Below are positions 16,347 through 27,148 of a DNA stretch of 64,000 nt, piece after piece. The first letter of the stretch is position 1, and every line of letters begins with the position of its first letter. The DNA is taken from the NCBI RefSeq assembly GCF_029194005.1, contig NZ_JARFVA010000001.1, positions 434,001 through 498,000 on the forward strand. The letters run 5' to 3'. Under the pieces are notes generated by a model, which saw nothing but the letters and a program-made list of their open reading frames with translations, searched no databases and was not told where the DNA came from. The translations under genes were made by a program, and so were the position numbers. This DNA is from Flagellimonas okinawensis. GTDB taxonomy: Bacteria > Bacteroidota > Bacteroidia > Flavobacteriales > Flavobacteriaceae.

Positions 16347-16697
16347 ATGGAATCCTTAATAAAATTTGTTGAAGACGAATTTGTTCCAAAAAAAGAATTT
16401 CCAAAATTTTCAGCTGGTGATACCATCACTGTTTATTACGAAATTAAGGAAGGCGAAAAAACACGTACCCAGTTCTTTAAAGGTGTAGTTATACAGCGTA
16501 GAGGAAGTGGAGCTACAGAAACTTTTACTATTCGCAAAATGTCCGGGACTGTTGGTGTGGAAAGAATTTTCCCAGTAAACATGCCGGCTTTGCAAAGAGT
16601 TGAAGTAAACAAAAAAGGTAAAGTACGTAGATCTAGAATCTTCTACTTTAGAGGTCTTACCGGTAAAAAGGCTCGTATTAAAGAAGTTAAGGGATAA
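16347..16697 (+). CDS. rplS: 50S ribosomal protein L19
   Basis: L19 lies at the 30S-50S interface of the ribosome. The 116-residue protein shows the family core: FSAGDTITVYYEIKEGEKTRTQFFKGVVI (about 22-50), RRGSGATETFTIRKMSGTVGVERIFP and the basic C-terminus KKGKVRRSRIFYFRGLTGKKARI. Its length is normal. It is transcribed alone, from its own promoter to the hairpin just downstream. Confidence 0.97.
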   Translation: MESLIKFVEDEFVPKKEFPKFSAGDTITVYYEIKEGEKTRTQFFKGVVIQRRGSGATETFTIRKMSGTVGVERIFPVNMPALQRVEVNKKGKVRRSRIFYFRGLTGKKARIKEVKG

Positions 16698-16720
16698 TCC
16701 ATATTCCATACGACAAAAAA

Positions 16721-16747
16721 GAGCACCCTTTATGGGTGCTTTTTTTA
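16721..16747 (+). terminator. Intrinsic terminator after rplS
   Basis: Stem AGCACCC/GGGTGCT (16722-16728 with 16734-16740) and a T-run of seven. Confidence 0.9.
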
Positions 16748-17173
16748 TGAACAATTGTTAATAACAACGGTTCATATCGTGTTGATTTTTAATACCTTAA
16801 AAAGTTGCGGAATTTAATGTTACGTTCTACTTTAGTGACAGATATGATAGTGATACCATCACAATCAAATCGATTTAAAGTTGACGTTCTTTAAAACTGT
16901 GAATTCCCTTATAATTGGTAACACTACTGATCACAAAAGGAATTTCGAATCAGGAAACGTTTCGACAGGACCCGATGAGAAATAATAAATTTTATGTGCG
17001 AATGGAAGAGCAATTTTCCATTTTGATAAAGTTTAGGAAAACCACAGTATACTTTGCAAAATGTGGATTAGTTGAAAAATTAAGAGCATAGCAGAGAAAA
17101 CGTCGAAAGGGCAAAAGAAGTAATCAAATAGATTGCAGTTTGGTACCACCAAGCAATTCTTGAGTCCTATCTG
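16748..17173 (+). other. Gene-poor 620-bp interval with a possible short transcript
   Basis: No recognisable protein gene lies between rplS and icd, yet a strong plus-strand terminator sits at 17174-17209, which implies a transcript. The longest plus frame ending before it runs from a TTG near 16914 to a TAG near 17090 (about 58 codons; 39 codons from the first ATG near 16975) and matches no family I know. At 17132-17157 a second hairpin is visible: ATTGC, TTGGT, loop ACC, ACCAA, GCAAT. The stretch GAGTCCTAT at about 17162 resembles a tRNA T-arm, but the other tRNA parts are missing. It may be a small RNA, a short peptide gene or a decayed RNA gene. Confidence 0.35.
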
Positions 17174-17212
17174 AAAGCCATATCTTTCGTAAAAAAAAGA
17201 TATGGCTTTTGT
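17174..17212 (+). terminator. Orphan intrinsic terminator
   Basis: Perfect 14-bp stem AAAGCCATATCTTT/AAAGATATGGCTTT (17174-17187 with 17196-17209). The T-rich tail lies on the plus strand. No annotated gene precedes it. Confidence 0.85.
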
Positions 17213-17284
17213 TATTTTCACAATTTATAGGTAAATCCACCTACTTTTAGGCACTTCCTTTCGTACTTCACCGTCCATAAATCG

Positions 17285-17292
17285 TATATTTG
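17285..17292 (+). promoter_or_regulatory. Candidate -7 promoter box of icd (TATATTTG)
   Basis: Perfect TAnnTTTG match, 25 nt before the icd ATG. A clear -33 TTG is not seen. Confidence 0.6.
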
Positions 17293-17317
17293 CAACCGCT
17301 CAAACAAATACATTTAA

Positions 17318-19537
<2,220 letters not shown>

Positions 19538-19568
19538 TCAAAAACAAGTAAATTCTTAGAATATAAAA

Positions 19569-19596
19569 GGCAACCGTTATAATGGTTGCCTTTTTA
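19569..19596 (+). terminator. Intrinsic terminator after icd
   Basis: Stem GGCAACC/GGTTGCC with an 8-nt loop and a T-run of five. Confidence 0.9.
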
Positions 19597-19687
19597 CTTT
19601 TCTAACAAAATGTTAAAAATAACCACTGGTCACCAATTTCATTTTCCCTATAATCCATAATTGCGTACTTTTAAAAAAACCAATCGA

Positions 19688-22087
19688 ATGCCCAGACATT
19701 ATCTCGCAGTATTGCTAGCCCTGTTTGGGCATTTTTTTGTGTTGCACTCCCAAGAAAGATATACCCTTAGTGGCACAATTTCGGAAGATTCCAGTAACGA
19801 GACCTTAATAGGAGTAACGGTTGCTGTAGCCGAATTAAAAACAGGAACCACCACTAACGAGTATGGCTTTTATTCCATAACCATGCCCGAAGGCGAATAC
19901 CAAATTGTTGTTAGCTACCTTGGGTTTCAGGATGTGATTAAAACCATAACCTTAGACCAAAACTTAAAGCTTGATTTTAGCTTGGTGGAAAAAACCGAGG
20001 AACTTCAGGAAGTTGTGGTTACCGATAATGTGGAAAAATTGGATATTCGAAAACCTCAGATGAGCGTCACCTCGCTAGCTTCGAATACCATTAAGGAGAT
20101 TCCCGTGGTGCTGGGTGAATCCGATGTTATAAAATCTTTACTGCTCCTGCCCGGGGTCACCAGTGCTGGTGAGGCATCATCAGGATTCAACGTTAGAGGC
20201 GGGGCCGCGGACCAAAACTTAATTCTATTGGATGAAGCCACTGTCTTTAACTCCTCCCACCTGTTCGGTTTCTTTTCCGTTTTCAATCCTGATGCCATCA
20301 AAGATGTAAAACTCTTTAAAGGTGGAATCCCTGCACGTTATGGCGGAAGGGTTTCATCCGTTCTCGACATTTTTCAAAAAGAAGGTAACAGTAAAGATTT
20401 TAAAGTCAACGGAGGGATTGGTGCAGTGGCAAGCCGATTACTTATAGAAGGTCCTATCCAAAAGGATAAAACTGCATTTTTAGCTGGCGGAAGAGCTTCG
20501 TATGCACACCTATTCCTACCGTTGTTCGATGTGGACAACAAGGCATATTTCTATGACCTTAACACTAAAATCAACCATAAAATCAATGAAAACAATAGTG
20601 TTTTCCTATCGGGATATTTTGGAAGGGACTTGTTCAACGTTAGCGACCGGTTTGTAAATGTCTATGGGAATGCGGTTGGAAATCTTAGATGGAACCACCT
20701 GTTCTCAGATAAGCTGTTCTCCAATCTATCCCTAATCTACTCTGATTATTATTATGGCTTAGAGCTTGATTTTGTGGGCTTTGAATGGAATTCTGGAATT
20801 CAAAACTTTAACGTTAAGTACGACTTAAAACATTACCTGAGCAACAAACTCCAACTGAATTATGGAATAAACAGCATTTATTATGTATTCAATCCGGGCA
20901 AAATTGTGCCCAACAGCCCAGAGTCTGGAATTGTGGAAGATCAGCTCACTAAAAAATACGCCAACGAAAATGCAGCTTATATCGATATTGAACACGAGAT
21001 TACTGAGAACCTTAGCATTGAATATGGTATAAGAGCAAGTCAGTTCAACAGATTGGGCCAAGATGAATTCTTTGTTTATGCCAATGATAATCCAGTGGAG
21101 TTCGACCCTTTTACCCTTACATATCGTGAAGCAGAGCCAATCGACACGATCAGCCCAGGACGAGGTGGCTCTATGAAAAGCTTCCTCAATCTGGAACCAA
21201 GAGTTTCCATGTCCTACACCTTTAAGGAGAACAATTCAATAAAGGCCAGTTATACAAGATTGGCACAATACCTACACTTGATTTCCAATACCAGCTCCCC
21301 TACTCCGTTGGATGTTTGGACACCTAGTGGTCCCTTTGTAGAACCACAATTGTTAGACCAGTATGCGTTGGGATATTTTAGAAATATTAAAGAGGGGGCA
21401 TATAGTTTGGAGGTGGAATCTTTTTACAAGACCATTCAAAATAGGATAGATTACATTGATGGAGCCAACCTTATCGCCAATGATGCTATTGAACAAATTG
21501 TACTCAACGGTGAGGCACGTGCTTATGGATTGGAACTTTTATTGCGCAAAAATGATGGGCGCTTTACAGGATGGTTGGCCTACACCCTATCCAAGTCCGA
21601 ACAACGAACCCCAGGACGGGATTTAGGCCTGGAAACAGGAAGGTCCAATCAAGAAACAGGAATAAATCAAGGAGAGTGGTACAACACCCCTTACGATAAA
21701 ACCCATGACCTCTCGCTCTATGGAAGTTTTGAGTTAAACGAAAAATGGAGTTTCAATGCCAACTTTATCTATCAAACAGGGCAACCTACTAACTATCCTA
21801 TCGGTCAATTTGAGTTTGAAGATATCACGGTTCCCTATTACGGCTTGCGAAACAAAGAAAGGTTACCCGATTACCATAGATTGGATTTCTCGGCAATTTT
21901 AACCCCAAAAAGAAACAAGCGTAAAAAGATACAATCAGAATGGGTATTCAGTATTTATAACGTTTACAGTCGTAAAAATGCAGCTTCAATAAATTTCAGG
22001 GAGAACGAGGACACCGGGAGAAACGAAGCCGTACGTACTTCCATTTTTGGCATCATCCCATCAGTAACCTATAATTTTAAATTTTAA
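19688..22087 (+). CDS. TonB-dependent receptor with N-terminal carboxypeptidase-regulatory-like domain
   Basis: Outer-membrane active transporter of about 799 residues. After a signal peptide (MPRHYLAVLLALFGHFFVLHSQ) comes a CarboxypepD_reg-like beta-sandwich (about 24-105, with LIGVTVAVAELKTGTTTNEYGFYSI). The plug follows (EVVVTDNVEKLDIRKPQMSV, NVRGGAADQNLILLDEATVFNSSHLFG), then a beta-barrel that ends in SVTYNFKF with the expected terminal Phe. I chose the ATG at 19688; the earlier TTG at 19661 precedes a near-consensus -7 box (TACTTTTA, 19666-19673). A DUF4249 lipoprotein gene follows after 4 nt. The pair resembles a SusCD-like import complex, with the substrate unknown. Confidence 0.9.
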   Translation: MPRHYLAVLLALFGHFFVLHSQERYTLSGTISEDSSNETLIGVTVAVAELKTGTTTNEYGFYSITMPEGEYQIVVSYLGFQDVIKTITLDQNLKLDFSLVEKTEELQEVVVTDNVEKLDIRKPQMSVTSLASNTIKEIPVVLGESDVIKSLLLLPGVTSAGEASSGFNVRGGAADQNLILLDEATVFNSSHLFGFFSVFNPDAIKDVKLFKGGIPARYGGRVSSVLDIFQKEGNSKDFKVNGGIGAVASRLLIEGPIQKDKTAFLAGGRASYAHLFLPLFDVDNKAYFYDLNTKINHKINENNSVFLSGYFGRDLFNVSDRFVNVYGNAVGNLRWNHLFSDKLFSNLSLIYSDYYYGLELDFVGFEWNSGIQNFNVKYDLKHYLSNKLQLNYGINSIYYVFNPGKIVPNSPESGIVEDQLTKKYANENAAYIDIEHEITENLSIEYGIRASQFNRLGQDEFFVYANDNPVEFDPFTLTYREAEPIDTISPGRGGSMKSFLNLEPRVSMSYTFKENNSIKASYTRLAQYLHLISNTSSPTPLDVWTPSGPFVEPQLLDQYALGYFRNIKEGAYSLEVESFYKTIQNRIDYIDGANLIANDAIEQIVLNGEARAYGLELLLRKNDGRFTGWLAYTLSKSEQRTPGRDLGLETGRSNQETGINQGEWYNTPYDKTHDLSLYGSFELNEKWSFNANFIYQTGQPTNYPIGQFEFEDITVPYYGLRNKERLPDYHRLDFSAILTPKRNKRKKIQSEWVFSIYNVYSRKNAASINFRENEDTGRNEAVRTSIFGIIPSVTYNFKF

Positions 22088-22091
22088 TGCT

Positions 22092-22985
22092 ATGAAAAAG
22101 CTCATGTCTTTGATTTTTATATTTACGGTACTGGTTTCTTGTGAAGATGTAGTGGATGTGGACCTACCGGATGTAGATACAAAATTGGTGGTGGATGGCC
22201 TTATTCGAGTAGATAAGGACCAAGAGTTTGTTGATGTGCGAATCGCCCTCAGGGAAACCAGCATATTTTTTGAAGAAAATGAACCCGTGCAGGCTGAAAG
22301 TGTGGTCATAAGCTATGGGCAACTAAACAATAGCGGCAACTTTGACAATCTTTCCTCCTCCTCTTTGGCGGAAGAATCACCCGGATCGGGAATATATGTG
22401 CCGGACCCAAACTTTTCCTCCGACCAACGTATTCGAACTACATCGGCAGAGCCGGGGACCACATTTATTTTGGAAATAACATACCAAGGCAAATATTACT
22501 TTGCCCAAACAGAATATGCCCCTACAGTGCCATTGGATGGTGTTAGACAAGGGGATGAAGTATTTTTTGGTGAAGATCAAACCGAAGTCATTGTAAGCTT
22601 TACGGACAATGGAGATGAAGACAACTATTATGTATTTGATTTTATGTTCGGTGAATTCCTAACCGTTGAAGATGAGTTTTTTCAAGGTCAGCAATTTGAG
22701 TTCTCTTATTTTTATGATGATAAGACCAATCCCGGCGACGAAGTAACCATAAGTATACTTGGAGCTACGGAAGAATTCTATAATTATATGGATTTGGTGA
22801 TTGAGCAAACGGGGAATGGTGGTAGTCCGTTCCAAACACCAGTAGCCACTGCAAGAGGAAATATTTTTGATATTACCGGGCTCGACAATGTTACGGTTCT
22901 GGACAACGTTGACCGCCCAAACGATTATGCACTAGGTTATTTTGGGGTGGTCCAGGAATATTCGCAAACACTCACCATCGAATAA
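22092..22985 (+). CDS. DUF4249 family outer-membrane lipoprotein
   Basis: A 297-residue lipoprotein. MKKLMSLIFIFTVLVSCED has a lipobox with Cys17. The body matches the DUF4249 family: a first domain with DVDTKLVVDGLIRVD and later TVLDNVDRPNDYALGYFGV. DUF4249 proteins are regular partners of TonB receptors with a carboxypeptidase-like domain in Bacteroidota, as here with 4 nt between the genes. The receptor and lipoprotein are therefore expected to act together in the outer membrane. The ligand is unknown. Confidence 0.85.
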   Translation: MKKLMSLIFIFTVLVSCEDVVDVDLPDVDTKLVVDGLIRVDKDQEFVDVRIALRETSIFFEENEPVQAESVVISYGQLNNSGNFDNLSSSSLAEESPGSGIYVPDPNFSSDQRIRTTSAEPGTTFILEITYQGKYYFAQTEYAPTVPLDGVRQGDEVFFGEDQTEVIVSFTDNGDEDNYYVFDFMFGEFLTVEDEFFQGQQFEFSYFYDDKTNPGDEVTISILGATEEFYNYMDLVIEQTGNGGSPFQTPVATARGNIFDITGLDNVTVLDNVDRPNDYALGYFGVVQEYSQTLTIE

Positions 22986-22991
22986 GTCCAA

Positions 22992-24314
22992 TTACACCAA
23001 GGCATAAAGAAGTAAAATTACCGAAATTCCTACCAGGCCTTGAAATAGGGTGCCTAAAGTATGTCCCCTGAGAGCTGTTTTAACGTTGATGTTCGAAAAC
23101 TGCGAAACAACCCAAAAATAGCTATCGTTGATATGTGAAACCGTCATTGCCCCAGCTCCAATGGCCAAAACGGCCAACGCCTTGTCCGTAATAGAAATCA
23201 ACCCAAATGTCTCCAAAAGGGGCGCTATTATGGCCGAAGTAGTGATGATGGCAACTGTGGAAGACCCTTGAGCTGTTTTTAAAACAGCAGAAATCACAAA
23301 AGCGATCAGTAATCCCCCAACCCCTGTACTAGATTCCAAATTAATGATGGAAGCAATATCCATGGTTCTCAAAATAGCACCAAAAGCCCCTCCGGCACCA
23401 GTAATAAGAACAATGGCTCCTGCTTGTCTAAAAGCTTCTGGCACCCATCCTTTTTTTTCTTCGTTTGGCACCTTTCTCCCTAAAGCAAAAGCAAAAAACA
23501 CTCCAATCAGCAACGCTATAACAGGACTGCCCAAAAACCCGAAAATGCTGAATAGCACACCTTCACCCAAAGGGTGCGTTGGGTAGTCAGTGACAGATTT
23601 CATTGCTATTAAAATTATAGGGACCAATAAAGGAAGAAAGGCTTGCAAAGGTTTTACCTTAGACTTTACAGCACTGGATTCAGCAACAGGTTCTGTATCC
23701 TGTTCTTCTTCTTTCAGGGATTTGCCGATAAATCGTGCCCAAAAATATCCCGAAATGGAAACGGGTATGGCTACCAATAGACCAAAAATCAAAACCATTC
23801 CCAAATCTGCGTCCAATATGGCAGCTGCTGCCAATGGTCCCGGTGTAGGCGGCACAAATACATGGGCCGAGTACAAACCAGTGGCGAGCGCAATTGCAAA
23901 AACCAAGGCCGGTATACCTGTTTTTTTACTTATGGCCTTGTTCAATGAAGAAAGGATAATATATCCTGAATCACAATAGACAGGAATAGAGATTACGAAA
24001 CCTGCCAAATTCATGGCCAATGGAGAGCGTTTTAATCCAATAACCTTTAAAATACTATTGGCCAAAACTTGAGTACTGCCTGTTTTTTCCAAGTAAATAC
24101 CGATAACGGTTCCAAATGCTATCACCTGACCTATTCCAGAAAGCGTATTCCCAAAACCCTCTGCCATGGTAGACATTATATTTTTGGGTGCTATCCCCAG
24201 CAAAAAACCCGAGGCAACCGCTGCAATGGTCAGCGAAAAAATAGGGTGCATCTTAAATTTTACTGTGGCAATGATGATGAAAAGGACAACAGCCCCAAGA
24301 ACTAGTATTTCCAT
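22992..24314 (-). CDS. GntP family gluconate:H+ symporter-type permease
   Basis: A 440-residue inner-membrane permease of the GntP family with about 12-14 hydrophobic segments. Family patterns are ILKVIGLKRSPLAMNLAGFVISIPVYCDSGYIIL, HVFVPPTPGPLAAAAIL and AIGAGAMTVSHINDSYFWVVSQFS (residues about 385-408). Members carry gluconate, fructuronate or glycerate. No gluconate kinase, dehydratase or sugar-acid gene is near, so the substrate cannot be fixed. It is convergent with the DUF4249 gene (6 bp between stops) and diverges from the DUF6095 gene. Confidence 0.88.
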   Translation of the reverse strand: MEILVLGAVVLFIIIATVKFKMHPIFSLTIAAVASGFLLGIAPKNIMSTMAEGFGNTLSGIGQVIAFGTVIGIYLEKTGSTQVLANSILKVIGLKRSPLAMNLAGFVISIPVYCDSGYIILSSLNKAISKKTGIPALVFAIALATGLYSAHVFVPPTPGPLAAAAILDADLGMVLIFGLLVAIPVSISGYFWARFIGKSLKEEEQDTEPVAESSAVKSKVKPLQAFLPLLVPIILIAMKSVTDYPTHPLGEGVLFSIFGFLGSPVIALLIGVFFAFALGRKVPNEEKKGWVPEAFRQAGAIVLITGAGGAFGAILRTMDIASIINLESSTGVGGLLIAFVISAVLKTAQGSSTVAIITTSAIIAPLLETFGLISITDKALAVLAIGAGAMTVSHINDSYFWVVSQFSNINVKTALRGHTLGTLFQGLVGISVILLLYALV

Positions 24315-24371
24315 GGTTAATTTTTAGTGCAATATCCCCTAAATATAAGCTAATATTCCTACTTTGGTCGT

Positions 24372-24608
24372 ATGAGGAGAACGAACAAGGAACTTCTGGT
24401 AAAGGGCATAAAATCGTTTGGCTATACTGTGCTTGCCATGTTTATGGGGCCATTTTTAATCTATGAAGCATTTAAGAATGAAGGGCATCCCTTTTATTGG
24501 CCAGTATTGATTTTGGGCCTTATCTGTGCCATTTTGGCCATTTACATGGGTTTTAGGTCTGTAAAAATTGTTATGAATGCCATTTTTGGAGAGAAACCCA
24601 AAAATTAG
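24372..24608 (+). CDS. Small membrane protein of the DUF6095 family
   Basis: A 78-residue protein with two membrane helices (about 16-32, TVLAMFMGPFLIYEAF, and 43-62, WPVLILGLICAILAIYMGF) and short charged ends. It matches my recollection of DUF6095, a small family confined to Bacteroidota with no known function. Its stop overlaps the DUF4294 gene's stop on the other strand (TTAG), so the two genes end back to back. Confidence 0.75.
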   Translation: MRRTNKELLVKGIKSFGYTVLAMFMGPFLIYEAFKNEGHPFYWPVLILGLICAILAIYMGFRSVKIVMNAIFGEKPKN

Positions 24609-25324
24609 TTGCCCGTGCTTGTTGTTTTATTTTTCCACTTGTTCGAAAGTTGGGCATAATCATAATCCAAAACCGATTTCTGCCGTTCCAATCTACTGGC
24701 CGCAAAAGCGCGTTGTAAAATATCCTCAATAAGGTAATCTTCGTGGACTTCTACTGGATGGAATTCTTCCTTTAAACTTATTTTGAACAGGCTTGCCGTA
24801 GTATTGTACCAAAAGGCTCGCCATCCATTTCGCAAATCTTTCACCAAATCAAACGCTGTTGTACCGGTCTGCCTGTGAATCAGCTTCACCAAAATTTGCC
24901 CTTCTGTTCGGGTCAACTTTTTTAATTCTTCGGAGAACTCCCCTTCTATATATTTTTGAACCTTTCTGGTGTATCTCCTCTGGTGCCTTCTTTTTTTAAT
25001 ATGCTTTAGACTATCGTTTAATTCTACCAAACGCTCGGCCGCGAGCTTGGCGTAGGGATACACTTTTAATGTTTTTCTTCGTAAAATATAATATCGCAGC
25101 TTGTCCTCACGGCTGGCAAAATCCAACTTTCCAAAAATATAAACCTCGTCCAGCTCAATGGAGCTCATTAGAATCGAGTCTCCCTCAAAACGAACATAAT
25201 AATCCTCCAAGGTATCGTTGACAACGGAATCCCTTTGGATCTTCAACGAATCCTGCTTTGAATCCTGAGCAAAACCTAGTATGGTAAATGTCAGATAAAC
25301 AATAAGAAAACAGTTACGCAGCAT
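24605..25324 (-). CDS. DUF4294 family exported protein
   Basis: A 239-residue protein with signal peptide MLRNCFLIVYLTFTILGFAQ. The conserved core is VRFEGDSILMSSIELDEVYIFGKLDF, then YYILRRKTLKVYPYAKLAAERLVELNDSL, a basic stretch HIKKRRHQRRYTRK and TEGQILVKLIHRQTGTTAFDLVKDLRNGWRAFWYN. This is the DUF4294 pattern of Bacteroidota; the function is unknown. It diverges from the M42 aminopeptidase gene about 100 bp away, and I recall this neighbour pair from related genomes. Confidence 0.8.
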   Translation of the reverse strand: MLRNCFLIVYLTFTILGFAQDSKQDSLKIQRDSVVNDTLEDYYVRFEGDSILMSSIELDEVYIFGKLDFASREDKLRYYILRRKTLKVYPYAKLAAERLVELNDSLKHIKKRRHQRRYTRKVQKYIEGEFSEELKKLTRTEGQILVKLIHRQTGTTAFDLVKDLRNGWRAFWYNTTASLFKISLKEEFHPVEVHEDYLIEDILQRAFAASRLERQKSVLDYDYAQLSNKWKNKTTSTGN

Positions 25325-25401
25325 AACAATTCTTCCTCAATAGTCTTGCCAAAAGTAAGTATAAAGGTATGATTTGGCTATTAAATAAAAGTGAATATTC
25401 T

Positions 25402-25409
25402 TATGTTTG
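25402..25409 (+). promoter_or_regulatory. Candidate -7 promoter box of the M42 aminopeptidase gene (TATGTTTG)
   Basis: Perfect TAnnTTTG match, 17 nt before the ATG at 25427, predicting a leader of about 12 nt. Confidence 0.6.
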
Positions 25410-25426
25410 TGTATTAAATCAGATAC

Positions 25427-26515
25427 ATGGCAAAAGAGAAAATCATCAACGAAAAATCCCTTGAGTTTTTAGAAAAATATTTAAATAATCCCTCCCCCAC
25501 AGGTTATGAGTGGGAAGGTCAAAAAATCTGGATGGATTATGTAAAACCTTATGTGGATGAATTTATTACCGACACTTACGGTACTGCCGTAGGAGTAATA
25601 AATCCAAAAGCAAAATACAAGGTGGTGATCGAAGGGCACTCCGATGAAATTTCTTGGTACGTGAACTACATCACCGACGAAGGATTGCTTTATGTAATCA
25701 GAAATGGCGGTAGTGATCATCAAATCGCTCCATCTAAATGGGTGGACATACATACAAAAAATGGTATTGTGAAAGGTGTATTCGGATGGCCAGCCATTCA
25801 CACTAGAAACAAAGCCAAAGAAGAACCACCTAAACTGGATAATATCTTTATTGATATAGGTGCCAAGGATAAAGAAGAAGTCGAGAAAATGGGTGTTCAC
25901 GTAGGGTGCGTGATTACCTATCCCGACCAATTCCAAATCTTGAACAAGGACAAATTTGTATGTAGGGCCTTGGATAACCGCATGGGTGGTTTCATGATTG
26001 CAGAAGTGGCACGATTGCTTAAAGAAAATAAAAAAGAGCTGCCGTTCGGACTATATATTACCAATTCCGTACAAGAAGAAATCGGGTTGCGTGGTGCTGA
26101 AATGATCACGCAGACCATTAAGCCCAATGTGGCCATTGTTACCGATGTGTGCCACGACACTACTACCCCAATGATCAATAAAAAGACGGAGGGCGAGACC
26201 AAAATCGGAGACGGACCTGTGATTTCTTATGCACCTGCAGTGCAAAACAAGTTACGCGAGCGTATTTTGGAAACTGCCGATTCCAAGAAAATACCTTTCC
26301 AGCGTAATGCATCATCAAGATACACGGGCACTGATACAGATGCTTTTGCCTACAGTAATGGCGGTGTTGCTTCCGCTTTAATTTCTTTGCCATTGCGCTA
26401 TATGCATACTACGGTAGAAACTGTTCATAAAGACGATGTGGAGAACGTTATCCGTTTGATCTACGAAACATTATTGAACATTAAGGAAGGTGAAACCTTC
26501 AGTTATTTTGATTAA
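25427..26515 (+). CDS. M42 family metallopeptidase (glutamyl aminopeptidase/FrvX-like)
   Basis: A 362-residue cytosolic aminopeptidase with two metal ions. Ligand motifs run in order: the His in VVIEGHSDEISWYV (about 66-80), the Asp in CRALDNRMGG (about 180-189), the catalytic Glu pair in SVQEEIGLRGAE (about 212-223), the Asp in IVTDVCHDTT (about 238-247) and the late His in RYMHTTVETVHKDD. The length fits the family. It probably trims peptides in the cytoplasm. It has its own promoter and a terminator about 40 nt after the stop. Confidence 0.93.
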   Translation: MAKEKIINEKSLEFLEKYLNNPSPTGYEWEGQKIWMDYVKPYVDEFITDTYGTAVGVINPKAKYKVVIEGHSDEISWYVNYITDEGLLYVIRNGGSDHQIAPSKWVDIHTKNGIVKGVFGWPAIHTRNKAKEEPPKLDNIFIDIGAKDKEEVEKMGVHVGCVITYPDQFQILNKDKFVCRALDNRMGGFMIAEVARLLKENKKELPFGLYITNSVQEEIGLRGAEMITQTIKPNVAIVTDVCHDTTTPMINKKTEGETKIGDGPVISYAPAVQNKLRERILETADSKKIPFQRNASSRYTGTDTDAFAYSNGGVASALISLPLRYMHTTVETVHKDDVENVIRLIYETLLNIKEGETFSYFD

Positions 26516-26549
26516 CTGAGCAACGACCATCCTTTTGGATAATAAAATT

Positions 26550-26586
26550 ATGTCACCCTGAAACATCTTCGGGGTGACTTTTTTTT
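26550..26586 (+). terminator. Intrinsic terminator after the M42 gene
   Basis: Stem GTCACCC/GGGTGAC (26552-26558 with 26572-26578) and a T-run of eight. Confidence 0.88.
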
Positions 26587-26599
26587 ATCTTTATGTGAT

Positions 26600-27148
26600 A
26601 TGGATGAACGCGTTGACATATTGGACGACCACGGAAAACCAACAGGAGAGTCTTGTTTAAAATCTGAAGCACACCGTAAAGGTTTATTACATCCAACCAT
26701 TCATGTTTGGCTCTACACACCAGATGGACGGGTTTTGATTCAACAACGGGGCGAAAACAAAGCTACCCAACCGTTACTTTGGGATGTTTCGGTGGCCGGA
26801 CATGTTTCCGCCGGAGAAGAAATTCTTTCCGCAGCCGTTCGAGAAGTAAAAGAAGAAGTGGGCCTTGCTATTTCGGAATCCGATTTGGAACCATTGGGCA
26901 CTTACAAGGCCATCCATAAAATATCCGAAGATTTCATTGATGCCGAACTGCACCACATTTTTTTGTGCAAATTAACTGTCCCGTTAAATCAACTTAAAAA
27001 GCAGGATAGTGAGGTAGCCGATCTGGCCATAGTACCCTTATTTAAATTTGCAGAAGAAACTTGGGGTTTGGCCAGCGTGGGCAAATATGTGCCGCACGGC
27101 CCTACCTATTACAAAACCATTATCAATGAGATTAAAAGTCGGACTTGA
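26600..27148 (+). CDS. NUDIX hydrolase (IDI/YfcD-like)
   Basis: A 182-residue NUDIX protein. It opens with ERVDILDDHGKPTGE, the pattern shared by isopentenyl-diphosphate isomerase and YfcD-type hydrolases, then HPTIHVWLYTPDGRVLIQQRG. The Nudix box GX5EX7REVXEEXGL is complete at about 70-92 (GHVSAGEE to VREVKEEVGL). It lacks the fixed Cys and Glu pattern needed for a confident isomerase call, so I name it a hydrolase. The last 17 nt overlap the 3' end of hisS on the other strand, so both genes share DNA at their tails. Confidence 0.85.
   Translation: MDERVDILDDHGKPTGESCLKSEAHRKGLLHPTIHVWLYTPDGRVLIQQRGENKATQPLLWDVSVAGHVSAGEEILSAAVREVKEEVGLAISESDLEPLGTYKAIHKISEDFIDAELHHIFLCKLTVPLNQLKKQDSEVADLAIVPLFKFAEETWGLASVGKYVPHGPTYYKTIINEIKSRT

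Noticed and set aside
17132..17180. tRNA-like sequence (GAGTCCTAT, hairpin, near-terminator)
   Set aside because: Only a T-arm-like stretch can be seen; no acceptor stem, D-arm or anticodon arm could be aligned, so I do not call a tRNA.
17033..17221. Minus-strand 62-residue frame MKITKAISFF
   Set aside because: It reads through the plus-strand terminator hairpin and lacks any promoter or family resemblance.
22992..24314. Gluconate catabolic operon around the GntP permease
   Set aside because: No kinase, dehydratase or sugar-acid regulator gene is adjacent; the permease stands alone.
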